64,000 bases of DNA from Chlorocebus sabaeus (GCF_047675955.1 NC_132904.1:57903435-57967434); one strand, 5' to 3'. Shown: positions 11,191 to 21,558, numbered from the stretch's first letter. Numbers and translations are program-made. The notes: a model not told the origin generated them from the sequence alone.

Positions 11191-11776
11191 TTTATATGTA
11201 AACTTACATTTGGAAGTGTTATTTCTTCAGAGGGATCTTATGAGAAACCTGGACTTTTGAAATTATTGCAATGCCTTGTGAAAGTGATCTTTAATATCTA
11301 AAAGGTCTGCAAATATGAGTGACTGTAGTACTTGTTCATTCATTGCTCTTAATATACTTTAAATGACATCTCTGTGTTGTAAAAAGGTAAAAATGCTTGT
11401 AGGATTTCTTTGTCAAATTGAAAGAACTTGTCATTTTGCTTCTCTATCACAAGCATAAAGGTAAAATAAAAGTGGTAGTATTCCATTTTTACTAAGAGTT
11501 TGAGAGATTGCCTTATAGGCCCCTAATTTCTTCCTGTCTGTACTTACATCAATCCCTCCCAATAAACAATACACATTAAACATATCAATTCTCTGGTATG
11601 TATCCTTTTACATTTTTTTCTTCATGCTGCATAATTAAATTAACAGTCACATACACAAATACAATGAATAACAAAATTTGAATTACTCTTTTGTTTGTAT
11701 TTTTACTCTCATCCAATAAATAATTTTACTTATTTACTTACTGGCTATTGATCTCTCCTTACTCCACACCTCCCCA
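11191..11776. other. AT-rich intronic DNA, nothing recognised
   Basis: No ORF with a known domain, RNA gene or clear repeat. One 72-codon frame that enters from 10977 owes its length to segment B. Confidence 0.45.
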
Positions 11777-11890
11777 CCTAGAGAATGGATCCATAAAAGA
11801 AAGATTTTTATTTATTTCATTCTGTTTTTTATTCTCAGCACTTAAAGCAGTGAATGAATCAATCAACAGCACCTCATTAATGAAAGAAGA
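11777..11890 (+). repeat. L2/MIR-like 3' tail
   Basis: It matches the general pattern of L2 3' ends: 'gaatggatccataaaag', 'tttcattctgttttttattctcagcacttaaagcag', ending in 'gaatgaatcaatcaac'. Confidence 0.5.
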
Positions 11891-11934
11891 GAGTAAAGTG
11901 AAAACAAGAATGGCAAGTTTAAGAAATAACAATT

Positions 11935-12312
11935 AGTCCAGAATGGCTAATATGGGATAAGGGAGCAAAATAGTGGAATACAAATCAGAAAAATAGGGGG
12001 GAAATGAGAAAGGTAAGAAGAGAGATATCATGTAGTGCCCTATAGGCCACTGTAATACCTTGGCTTTCACTCTGAGTAAACTAGGAAGCCAACTGAGGGT
12101 TTGGGGCAAAGTGAATAATAACTATTATGTTTTAAGATAATCATCCTGGTTCTATATGAAGTATCCTGGAGCAGAGTAATGACAGAAGCAAGCAGACCAA
12201 TTAAGAGGCTATTATAATAATCCAGATGAGAGAAAATGATGGCTAGGGCGAGGCTGGTAGCAGTCGTGGTAGTGAAAGTAGTCATATTCTGAGTACTTAA
12301 GATAGAACTGCA
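11935..12312 (+). repeat. Ancient interspersed repeat, middle portion
   Basis: Continuation of the element begun at 9990. It contains 'gccctataggccactgtaata', 'aggaagccaactgaggg', 'gaggctattataataatccag' and 'gatggctagggcgaggctgg'. It is interrupted at 12313 by an AluYRa-type insertion and resumes at 12622. Confidence 0.62.
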
Positions 12313-12592
12313 GGCCGGGCGCGGTGGCTCAAGCCTGTAATCCCAGCACTTTGGGAGGCCGAGACGGGCGGATCACGAGGTCAGGAGATCAAGACCATCC
12401 TGGCTAACACGGTGAAACCCCGTCTCTACTAAAAATACAAAAAACTAGCCGGGCGAGGTGGCGGGCGCCTGTAGTCCCAGCTACTCCGGAGGCTGAGGCA
12501 GGAGAATGGCGTAAACCCGGGAGGCGGAGCTTGCAGTGAGCTGAGATCCGGCCACTGCAGTCCAGCCCGGGCTACAGAGCAAGACTCCGTCT

Positions 12593-12621
<29 letters not shown>
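12313..12621 (+). mobile_element. Young AluY of the Old World monkey (YRa-like) lineage
   Basis: Full-length dimeric Alu starting GGCCGGGCGCGGTGGCTCAA with a pure A tail. A 14-bp target-site duplication, AAGATAGAACTGCA, is perfect at 12299-12312 and 12622-12635. The diagnostic wording 'aactagccgggcgaggtgg' and 'gagatccggccactgcag' is what I associate with AluYRa. It interrupts the ancient repeat, so it is the younger event. Confidence 0.93.
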
Positions 12622-12625
<4 letters not shown>

Positions 12626-13404
12626 TAGAACTGCAAAGATTTGCTGACAGAACAGATTGGGAGGTAAGAGAAAAGAAAGGGGTCAAAGGGAAATCTAAGA
12701 TACTGACTTGGGAATTTGGAAGAGAGATTGAGAAGATTGTAAAAAAAATAAAAAAGCAAGTTTGTGAGGCATTTCAGGAGTACATTTTTGGTAAATTTGG
12801 GATGCCTATTAAACATTGAAGTCAAATTGACAAAGAAGGAGTTTGGAATTAGAATTCAAAGTCTGAGCAGGAGATATAAACTATCAGTCACTAGCTTATA
12901 GGTGGAATTTAAAGCCATGGAAGATCATTCAGGGAGTGAGAATAGAACATTCAAAGACTGATCCCTGAGGAATCACTCTACTGTTTAGAAGTCACAGAGA
13001 GGGAGCAGACCTGGGAGGCGGCAATACAATTGTTTTCAAAAAAGCATGGAAAAGAACATCCGGAGAGGAAAACCTGAAGAGTGTGCTATCTAAATCTCCA
13101 AGTGAAGAAAATGTTTCAAGGTAGAAAGAGAGATTAATTGTACCAAATTCTTGAAATCAATTGTGCCAAATTCTGCTGATAGAACGAGATGAGACTGAAA
13201 ACTAACCATTGAATTTAGCAACATTGAGACCATCAGTGATTTTGAAAAGAGTAGTTTCAGTGAGACGGTAGGGTGAAACCCTAATTGAAATAAGGCCAAA
13301 AAAGACTGGAAGGAGAAAAAATGGAAGACAATAGACTACTTTCTAAGATGTTTGGCTCAAAAGGAAGGACAGAAATGATACAGTAGCTGAGGGAGAAGTG
13401 GGCC
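12622..13404 (+). repeat. Ancient interspersed repeat, 3' portion
   Basis: Resumes after the Alu with 'gatttgctgacagaacagattgg', 'gggatgcctattaaacattgaagtc', 'ttaaagccatgg', 'caaattctgctgatag' and 'ccattgaatttagcaacattg'. It is cut again at 13405 by a MaLR LTR. Confidence 0.62.
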
Positions 13405-13761
13405 TGCTATAGACTAAATGTGTCCTCCCAAATTCATATGCTGAAACCTAATCCTCAGTCTGATGGTATTAGGAGGTGGAGACTTTGGGACATGATTGGG
13501 TTGTGAGGGCAGAGCCTTCATGAATGGAATTGGTGCCCTTATGAAAGAGGTTCTAGAAAGCTCCCTGGTCCCTTCTGCCATGTGAGGTCTCCACAAGAAG
13601 ACAGCCATAAATGAACCGGGAAGTAGGCCCTCACTAAACTGAATCTGTTAGTGCCTTGATCTTGGACTTCCAACCCCCAGAACTGTGAGCAATAAGTTTC
13701 TGTTGTTGTCAATCATCTAGTTTGTGGTATTTTGTTATAATAGCCCACACTAACTAAAACA
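13405..13761 (+). mobile_element. Solo MaLR-type LTR (MLT1/MST-like)
   Basis: Begins TG and ends CA. Its motifs are typical of the ERVL-MaLR group: 'tcccaaattcatatgctgaaa', 'gatggtattaggaggtgg', 'ttgatcttggacttccaa', 'gaactgtgagcaataa', 'tagtttgtggtattttgtta'. A 5-bp duplication GGGCC/GGGCT flanks it (13400-13404 and 13762-13766). It is inserted in the ancient repeat, which continues after 13767. No internal genes remain. Confidence 0.75.
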
Positions 13762-13766
13762 GGGCT

Positions 13767-14040
13767 ATAGAAAATTTTATTGTTTTGTTTTGGAGAAATG
13801 ACAGCATACTTGATAATGGGAAGGATATAGTATAGAGGGAAAAACTGACATTGCAAGGGAGGGGAATTACTGGAGTTAGGTCATGTGAGCAAGAATGGAT
13901 AGAAACTGGTGACTACATGAACAGGCTTCTAGCTGAAAAGGGGCACTGATGCAGGTAGGTGTGTGAATGCATTGTGTGGATGGGCAAGGGTATGGAAGTT
14001 CTCTTTGCTTATATTCTCAGAGCAATTAAAAACACATTCA
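13767..14040 (+). repeat. Ancient interspersed repeat, distal portion
   Basis: Continues the element after the LTR: 'ggagaaatgacagcatacttg', 'atagtatagagggaaaaactgac', 'gatgcaggtaggtgtgtg'. Confidence 0.5.
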
Positions 14041-14159
14041 ACAGTTGAGGATGAAGATGGCAAAACTCATAATCAGTTTTGAAAATGTTCTATGGACACA
14101 AAATATATCATCAATTCTAGGGTTATAAGGTTTCTATATATACCTTTGAAATTCAGATT

Positions 14160-15100
14160 ATTAATTACATGATTCAAAGTGTGCATGGCTTTATTTTATT
14201 GTATCCTAGTTCTAATTCTAAAACACATATATTGAATTTCCCCATAGAACTGTATTTTTTTAATCAAGTAGTCAAATTTATGCATTTTTGCTCCATGTAT
14301 TTAGTGGGTTTGATGGCATTATACTTCTTCATAAATTGTATCTTTTATCAAAATATAAGGTCAATCTCTTTATTTAGTTCTTAAATTAACTTTCGATTAT
14401 TTGAAATTTTTGCTCATTTGCCTGGTATCTTTTTTTACTTACTTCACAGATGTTTCTTGAAAACAGCATATGGTTGGATTTTTTTACTTGAGTGACTCTG
14501 AGAGTTTCTATTGAAAAATTCAGTCCATTCACATTTAGTACAATGACTAATAATTTATTGCATTCTTTATACATGCAACTTTTGGTTTATTATTTATTTT
14601 ATATCATGGCTTTCTCTGTTTCCTTGTCTATAATTTTTTGTGGGGTATTTCTGTTTTGGGTTTGTTATTTATTTGGAGTACTTTCTTGAATTGTTAACTT
14701 GGGGGAACATCTGAGTGATACAGGCTCTGAATTCTTGAAAATCCTTAAACCTTTCTTTCACTACATTAGGGAGAAATGATATTTTGGCTGATGTATTGAA
14801 GCCCCTTTAGCCTACTAGTCTATACTGCTATTGAACATTTTTTAGCTTCCAACATTACAAAAGAGACGTCCAATGTCATTTTTATTTTTAGATAACTTAC
14901 CCTTTTAACCTAAAAGCTTTTCTCTTTATCCTTACAGTATAGAAATTATACCTTTTTATGTCTAGTGGGTCTTTACTCACTAATCCAGACTGAAATGTAG
15001 TGAGTTATTTGGTCTACATTCACGCCTTCTCAAAAATTTTCAACACAAAGGCATTTTCTATTATTCTATTAGTCATTTGTTTCTTCACTTTTATAAACTC
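14160..15100 (-). repeat. Old L1 ORF2 fragment, antisense
   Basis: Plus-strand wording 'cacagatgtttcttgaaaacagcatatggttgga' and 'ccattcacatttagtacaatgac' is the reverse of the L1 ORF2 endonuclease region. It is highly diverged, with no surviving frame. Confidence 0.55.
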
Positions 15101-15216
15101 CTCTTTCCTTTTTCTTTCTCTTTCCTTTCCCTTCTTTCTTTTTCTTCTCCTTTCCTCTTTCTCTTTCTTCCTCTTTTTTTCTTTTCTTTTCTTTTCTTTT
15201 TTTCTTTCTTTCTTTT

Positions 15217-15280
<64 letters not shown>
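15100..15280. repeat. Polypyrimidine microsatellite (CTTT)n/(CT)n
   Basis: A run of imperfect CTTT units passes into pure (CTTT) and then (CT)13-like repeats ending near 15280. Open frames on both strands here are repeat artefacts. Confidence 0.93.
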
Positions 15281-16229
15281 AACTTTTGTGTCTGCATATT
15301 AGGTCTTATAGATCTACTATTTAAGCCTATGATCTTTTTTCATTATTTCCATCTCTATCTTATTCCTCTTCTATGTGTTCAGGTATTTCTTTAACCAAAT
15401 CATAAAGGATACATTTCGGCTCAAAAAGTGACCATTTTTCCTCCTCCACCTCAATTGCTAACATGCTTGATTAGAAAAAATTAGAATTTTTTCACATTGT
15501 ATTCACATATTTTTCTCATTCAAATGTACAAATGTTCTAAGGTTATTAGAGATATTTATAAAAATACAGTGTAACATAGACTTGCATGCATGCACATACA
15601 CACACACTCTTGAAAGATTTGTGACAGACATGGATACAAAGCAGCAGGGGTAAGAAAGGTGGTCCACAATAGCTACACAGATTCCAGAGACCTCTCTCAG
15701 TCACAAGGTTGTGCTTTATGGCCAGCAAGTGAACCACTAAGATATTTTGATTTCAGGGAAGCCACAGCTCATTCAAGTAGGGGTCTTTTATACTACAATT
15801 GTCATGTAGCTGAAACCAAGCTATGGGACCAGGTTCAATAGCAGAAACCAAGATAGCATAACAGAAACCAGATGCAAATCATTCTTCAATACATTTTCTA
15901 TAAACAATATTGGCAAGCTGTTACAGATTTCCCTCTTGGTATTTTTTGGAAAACTACATTAGCACAAAACTGCCTTAATTCCTATGTAGTATATTCTATT
16001 CCGGTTTGGTCAAGGATCAATACCATGGCTCCAGGGATCCTTGGAAATATTTGTAGGATTTCAATATACCATTTAAGACTTATAATGAAATTATACACTG
16101 TTAGAATTTTTCATCAGGCTTGGAAAATTATAAATCATTATTTCTTCACATATTGATCTTTGCTCATTTTATCTTTTCTGAGACTCTAATTGTGTATGTT
16201 AGATATTTTCATTGTGTTCCCTATGTTTC
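15281..16229. other. Intronic DNA, no gene recognised
   Basis: The first part may continue the old antisense L1. Short open frames at 15659-15841 and 15872-16156 (plus) show no domain, so I treat them as chance. Confidence 0.4.
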
Positions 16230-16635
16230 TGATATAGTATGGATATTTGTTACCACCGAAATCTCCTGTTGAAATGTAATCCCTAACATTGGAGGTGTGG
16301 CCTGGTGGGTGGTATCTGGGTCATGGGGGTGGGTCCCTCATGGCTTGGTAATGTCCTTGTGATAGTGAGTTCTCATGATATCTGCTTAAGTGTGTGGAAC
16401 CTCCCTCCCTACTCTCTCTCTCTCGCTCCTTCTCCCATCATGTGAGACATGCTCACAGCCCCTTCACCTTCCATCATGATTGTAAGCTTCTTGAAGTCTC
16501 CCCAAAAGCCAAGCAGATGCAAGCACCATGCTACCTGTAAAACTTGCAGAACTGTGAGCTAATTCAACCTGTTTTCTTTATAAATTATCTAGTCTCAAGT
16601 TATTTATTTATACAATGCAAGAATGACCTAATACA
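16230..16635 (+). mobile_element. MST-type MaLR LTR
   Basis: Starts TGATATAGTATGGAT and ends CCTAATACA. Internal wording ('ggaggtgtggcctggtgggtgg', 'gatagtgagttctcatgat', 'ccatcatgattgtaagcttc', 'tttataaattatctagtctca') fits MSTA/MSTB LTRs. Solo; no convincing target duplication. Confidence 0.85.
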
Positions 16636-16660
16636 ATTTATGTTCTTTTCTTCTCTGTAC

Positions 16661-16864
16661 TTTAGCTTGGAGATTTTTATACATAAATATAAATAAAATA
16701 TATTCATATAAATATAAATATTTATATATGAATCTATTTTATATATTTATAAATGCTTATATATTTATATTTTATATGTAAAAATAGATTTATATATAAA
16801 ATAAAAATTTTATAGTACAAATATTTTTATATAAAAATGCTTTTAAAAAATCTCCAAGCTAAAC
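16661..16864. repeat. AT-rich imperfect palindrome
   Basis: The outer arms are an exact inverted pair: TTTAGCTTGGAGATTTTT at 16661-16678 and its reverse complement ending at 16864. The roughly 165 bases between are almost pure A/T, with patchy inverted symmetry such as AATCTATTTTATATA against TATGTAAAAATAGATT. Confidence 0.8.
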
Positions 16865-17100
16865 ATATGAAATATATATTATATATGTAATATAATTAAA
16901 ATTATATGTAATATATTATACATGTAATATAATTATATGTAACATAATTAAAATTATATAAAATTTTATAAATTCATATAATTTTACAAATATACTTTAT
17001 AAATCTTAAAATATCCATTTTAAGATTTTATATATATAAAATTAAAATTTAAACATATATTTAACATTTTATATGTGTATATAAAATTTATCTTCTCATT
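16865..17100. repeat. AT-rich low-complexity tract
   Basis: Nearly uninterrupted A/T sequence with many TATA, TAATATAATTA and AAAATTTTATA words and local self-complementarity. It is contiguous with the palindrome to its left. Confidence 0.85.
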
Positions 17101-18051
17101 TAGGTATCTGTATTCTTTCCTCTTTTTCTCTGGTGGATCTGATCTGCTGTCACACCCATCTATTACATTCTCAATTTTATTTTTATGCATAAAATTTAAA
17201 TTTGATTTTCAATTAAAATTCCCGATCTTGTCAACTCTTCTCCATTACTGAACATATTAATCACAATTATGTTTAAATATATATTTGTTAGCTCAATAAT
17301 TTAGTCATCCATGAATTTGTTTCTATTGTCTTTTTTTCTGACCTTATAATTTTTGGTTGAATTATCAGACATTGTACATGAAACACTGTAGTAGTTCTGA
17401 ATGATAACATTCCTCCTGAGAGAGTTCCTCTCATAGGCAGTTAGAGAGGGGGCAGATAATAACAATCCAGTCAGGTATAGAGCTGACTCAAAGTTGAATG
17501 GCAGCTCCATCTCTATTTATTGCCAGTTTGCTTCTGTACTTATTCTTTTGCTCTCCAGGAATTCTAGTTGGGTATCTCTTTCTTGGTGGGTTTTGAACTA
17601 TAATTCCTATTTCCTCTGATCTGTGATGAGACCTCTGAAAATTTTCTGTGCACTTCAACAGTTTTCTTCTTATCTTCTTTTCCTGTTCATCTTAAGAATT
17701 CTGCTAATGTTTGAAGAGAAAACCACTAGGTTTTAGGTTGGCTGCTTAAAGATTCCCTTTTCATCAGGATCTTGGCCCCTACATTCCTTGCTGTCTTGTC
17801 AGACTTGACTCCAATTTGTGTTCTTAGTTACGTGACATTGACCAAAATTACGGAAAATTCTATGCCCTCAAGCCACAGTCCTATTCTTAGATTCTTCAAT
17901 TATTTGCTATGAAGAATCTGCAACATCTTGGACTAGGAACTTGGGCTATCCCTCTCTTCCCATGCAAGGCAGTTTCTTCACTCCTCCCCTGGGTACATCT
18001 CTAAGCATCTGGTGACTGCTCCCAGGACCCTCATCAAAGATGGTGCTTTGG
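17101..18051. other. NLRP14 intron 1, no gene recognised
   Basis: Mixed AT-rich sequence without a recognisable gene or clear repeat. The 69-codon frame at 17301-17510 (minus) has no domain. Confidence 0.4.
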
Positions 18052-18063
18052 GTCTCTGCATGT

Positions 18064-18201
18064 TCAAGCCAGGGTGGGTCCATGACCAATGATTTTCAAA
18101 ATGTAGCTTCCAGAGTCATAAAAAATGCAGATGCTCATTGTGTGGTGGACGGAGGCAGATAGGCTCTGGGCTGCCCACCCCTGCTAAACCCCAAACTGTA
18201 A
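18064..18201 (+). repeat. Direct repeat copy 1 (138 bp)
   Basis: Aligns without gaps to 18881-19018 at roughly 80% identity. Shared blocks include GATTTTCAAAA/AATTTTCAAAA, CCAGAGTCA, AAAAAATGCAG and ATTGTGTGGTG. I do not recognise a repeat family. Confidence 0.75.
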
Positions 18202-18540
18202 CTGGGTAGAATTCATTCCTAAAAGTCTTGTGTATGCTATACTTGGTGCTCTTCGTTATTCATATTGGCCTCTACCTTTTAGCAGGTATATTTCTTCAGA
18301 TACACATTTTGTTTCTCTGAAAACTGGATCCTCTTAGCTTTTTTTTTCTTTTAATTTTGGTTAGTTCATTGAGGTTCAGGTTCTCAGGTTGGAAGCAGTG
18401 TGGCAGAACAGCCCACTTCCAGTGTTCCTTCTTACTGGTCAATGTCTCTGCATTCAGTAATTCAACTATCATTTGTGGCTTTAAATATGTTGCAATTTAC
18501 AGGTGAAAATACTTAAGGGTGAGTGGTTAAACAACCTGCT

Positions 18541-18728
18541 AACCCGGTGAAACCCCGTCTCTACTAAAAAATACAAAAAACTAGCCGGGCGAGGTGGCGG
18601 GCGCCTGTAGTCCCAGCTACTCGGGAGGCTGAGGCAGGAGAATGGCGTGAACCCGGGAGGCGGAGCTTGCAGTGAGCTGAGATCCGGCCACTGCACTCCA
18701 GCCTGGGCGACAGAGCGAGACTCTGTCT

Positions 18729-18771
<43 letters not shown>
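18541..18771 (+). mobile_element. 5'-truncated young AluY (YRa-like)
   Basis: Begins inside the left arm ('aacccggtgaaaccccg') and runs to the 3' end with an A tail of about 40. The diagnostic words 'aactagccgggcgaggtgg' and 'gagatccggccactgcactcc' match the copy at 12313. Flanking 'acctgct' occurs on both sides, a short target duplication. Confidence 0.88.
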
Positions 18772-18775
<4 letters not shown>

Positions 18776-18880
18776 CTCAACATCACCTAGCGGATAACAA
18801 TGATTGATAGCTTTTAACGTCAGTTCCGTCAGACAACAAAGCCCACATTTTTAAAATGCTATGCTATACTCTCTGAATGC

Positions 18881-19018
18881 TCAAACGAGGGAGGGTCCAC
18901 GCCCAATAATTTTCAAAACGTGGTCTCCAGAGTCACAAAAAATGCAGGTGTTTATTGTGTGGTGAATTCAAGCAGATAGGCGCTGGGCCATCCATCCCTG
19001 CTGAACATCAAACCGTAA
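18881..19018 (+). repeat. Direct repeat copy 2 (138 bp)
   Basis: Partner of 18064-18201, 817 bp downstream. The interval includes the truncated AluY. Confidence 0.75.
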
Positions 19019-19029
19019 ATATATAGTTC

Positions 19030-19245
19030 ACAGAGTACTTCCTATGTGCCAGGGGCTGGTTTAAGCATTTTAATTACACTAACTCATTTCAATCTAACAA
19101 GTCTGTGAAATAGTTACTATTATTATTGGCTATCAATATTACGCCTATTCAGCTGATGCTTAAAGGTTAGGTAGTCCAGCCAAGATCTCATAAGTAGTGT
19201 TGCCAGATTAGAATCCAAGGAGTCCCTTGCTTTTAATGACTATCC
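19030..19245 (+). repeat. MIR SINE copy
   Basis: Sense MIR pattern: 'gagtacttcctatgtgccaggggctgg', 'cattttaattacactaactcatttcaatc', 'gttactattattattgg', then 'aaggttaggtagtcc'. Confidence 0.82.
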
Positions 19246-19559
19246 TACCTAAAGTTCCTTGCCTAATAAAATGTTTGAATATTACTGATCAAGCCCAAGT
19301 TTGAGGGACAGGGCCCAAAGATGCGAAAATATTTTCCTAATATAACACACTCAGGTAAATAACAGAACAGGTTCTTGAGGGGCTCCTTTTCCTGGCTTCA
19401 TTTCAGCTCCACTGTGCATTTCCCTTCTCTGCCTGGAGTCTCCAGAGGAGCCTGGGATTTGGCAGGAAGGCGGGAGGGAGGCAAGCCTCACTGGAGCAGG
19501 AACGAAGAGGGTCTCTGGCAACAATAGGACGGAATTTGAAAAGCTCTAACCTCGAGTTT

Positions 19560-20500
19560 AGAGCGATGCTAGCTAGTGCCAGGGCTAGTGGGGTGCTCAT
19601 TCCGCCGAGGGCGCGGGACAGCGAGGACAACCACGCCTTGCCAACCAAAGGCGACCTGCCAGCGTTTCCTCGGGGTCGGTCGCGGCGGTGAGGGTCACAG
19701 AATTCTCCGAAGCCAGTCGCTCCGTTTGCAGCCACGCCCCCTTTCCCGGGGCCCTAAATGCTTCGGTAGTACTCCTATTCCGTTAATGCCGGTGCGTTCT
19801 CGCCTCATTCCGCGAGCGCCCGCAGCTCCCGAGCGCCCGCAACTCCCGAGCTCACTGCTCTCCTGCGCCGGAAAGCCGGCAGCCAAAGGTCGGGAGGCGC
19901 GGGATCCTTCTGGCCAATCAGGAGTCACGTTCCACCGCGCTGTCTCTTCCCGCCCCGCCCCTCCCGTATCCACGGAAACACTGCAAGTGTCTACTCCAAG
20001 ACCTAGGACTTCCGTTTCGGTCCAGCGGGGCTGCGGCCATTGTTTGTGTGGACTGAGTGTTTTGGCCATAACGGTCCACTCTCACAGGCTCCGTTAAGTG
20101 ACGTGAACTCTTGGGAGGACTGAGCCAGAAGTGGACAGGGCAAGACGAGCTGTGTTTGAAGGAAGAGAGGCAGAAAATCGAGGGTCAGGGACTGAGAAGC
20201 GACTCCGGTTTAGAAACCTCGGAGACACCGGTGTAGGTGGGTACATCACGGCTTCTCTCCCACGTTAAGACTGAATAAAGGCAAGTAGAGGAGGGCAGAA
20301 GCAGCTTGGTCCCTGGGGTATGGGTGCCCGGCGTTCGGTGCTGGGGCAGAGTTCTGGCCAGGGATCTGGATAAGCAACGGAGGCCGCGCGCGTCTTCACT
20401 GCAGGAGCAGAGGACCCCCGGATCTGTGGCCAAGACCTGGAGATCCCGCTCCTAGAGAACCGTTTGTGTGTCTGGTTCTCTGGTGCTTACACTTGGGCAG
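19560..20500. promoter_or_regulatory. CpG island: probable divergent NLRP14/ZNF214 promoter
   Basis: This is the only long CpG-dense stretch in the window. It holds a CCAAT box (GGCCAATCAG, CCAAT at 19914-19918), overlapping GC boxes (CCCGCCCCGCCCC, 19949-19961), an ETS-type ACTTCCG (20008-20014) and no TATA box, all usual for housekeeping-style KRAB-ZNF promoters. NLRP14 runs leftward and ZNF214 rightward from this region. From memory, the human 5' ends of these genes lie on the order of 100 bp apart, which fits. The exact start sites and the noncoding first exons cannot be fixed from sequence. A candidate ZNF214 exon-1 donor is GTAG|GTGGGT at 20236/20237. Open frames here on both strands are CpG-island artefacts. 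Confidence 0.8.
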
Positions 20501-20654
20501 CCCGTGACGCGTTGGGGGAGCCCAAACCTGTCCTGCTCTTGGAGCACGCATGAAACGTTTTTTCCCTAGAGAATAAGGGCTCTTAACTAATTGCTTATCA
20601 TTTTGCCCAGGAACCTACCTGTGATCAGCAAGGAAGGACTGGGTTGGCAAAGGC

Positions 20655-20785
20655 TCATGCCCCCATTTTACAGGTAAGGAAACTGAGACCTTGAAGATCT
20701 AGAAGTTTGGTCTTCTTTAAAGTTCTACAAGTGCTTGATGACAGAGTTGAGACTTTGATCAGGACCTGGGAGCTCCAGTTCTGGG
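20655..20785 (+). repeat. MIR SINE fragment
   Basis: It starts with the conserved 'ccccattttacaggtaaggaaactgagacc' core region of MIR and continues with degraded MIR text. The CAG|GTAAGG within it resembles a donor but belongs to the repeat. Confidence 0.7.
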
Positions 20786-20941
20786 ATACTTCTCTAAGAC
20801 TGCGGGTACCTTTCTGATAGTAAATCCAGTATTCCTGTTTAGCAAGTAGGGGAGGACAACGGAATGATTTTCTACTTAAAGTGAACAAAATAAGAAAAAT
20901 ACCTTGAAAATAGATACTATTTAAGTTTGCTAGTGCTTTTC

Positions 20942-20991
<50 letters not shown>

Positions 20992-20992
20992 A
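20942..20992 (+). repeat. (TAG)n trinucleotide microsatellite, about 16 units
   Basis: Uninterrupted TAG/GTA units, about 16 copies. Read on the minus strand this appears as a poly-Thr run in an artefactual open frame. Confidence 0.95.
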
Positions 20993-20999
20993 TCTCAAT

Positions 21000-21558
21000 A
21001 AATGAGTTGTATCTTTTGAAGTTTCTAGAGGGTTGCAAATAAATTTCAAGGTGCCAGTGTTCATAGCTCTCCGTTCTGGTCGTTGAAAGGAAACAAGAAC
21101 ATTTATAGGCTTCTTTTTGACCTCATGCTAGGAGATTTGTGCATCGTACCCAGTTAGTATATGGGGAATTTAATGAGTTTGGGAATTTAAAGTCATACCG
21201 GGTTTTCAATCCCCCTTCCTCCTCAGCTCAGCCATCTCAGCACTACCCTTCCCGAGAAGAGGAACACAAAGGAGGAAGGAATGTACACTGTTTTCCTCAT
21301 AGTCTGATCCCAGGTGAGGATGATTGTCCCTGCATTCTTCATGGGTGGTGGAAGTAGTGGAAGTGGCAATGAGGATGGATGGATGACTGGACAGAAAATG
21401 TTCCTCGCTTGCCTGAGAAATTTTTAAGCATGCAGACTTGACCCTGCCCCGACCCGGTGTCTTTTCCCAATGTTTACTCATTCATTCATTCAGTCACTCA
21501 AGTCTACTTTATAATTCATGCTGTTCTTGGTGTTCTGAGATAAAGGAATAAATGTCAT
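21000..21558. other. ZNF214 intron 1, unassigned
   Basis: No supportable gene. A (TTCA)n-like run 'actcattcattcattcagtcactca' sits at 21476-21500. Short open frames overlap on both strands without domains. Confidence 0.4.

Noticed and set aside
15000..15394. Phe/Leu/Ser-rich and Lys/Arg/Glu-rich frames at 15.0-15.4 kb
   Set aside because: They are translations of the (CTTT)n/(CT)n microsatellite.
19576..20097. 173-codon plus-strand frame and 124-codon minus-strand frame in the CpG island
   Set aside because: The composition (Pro/Arg/Ala/Gly-rich) is typical of translated CpG islands. The frames overlap on opposite strands, with no known domain.
20670..20680. CAG|GTAAGG as a ZNF214 exon-1 donor
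   Set aside because: The sequence is part of the conserved MIR core, where this motif occurs by descent.
20655..21038. Frame with a poly-Thr run on the minus strand
   Set aside because: The Thr run is the (TAG)n microsatellite read in reverse, with no coding evidence.
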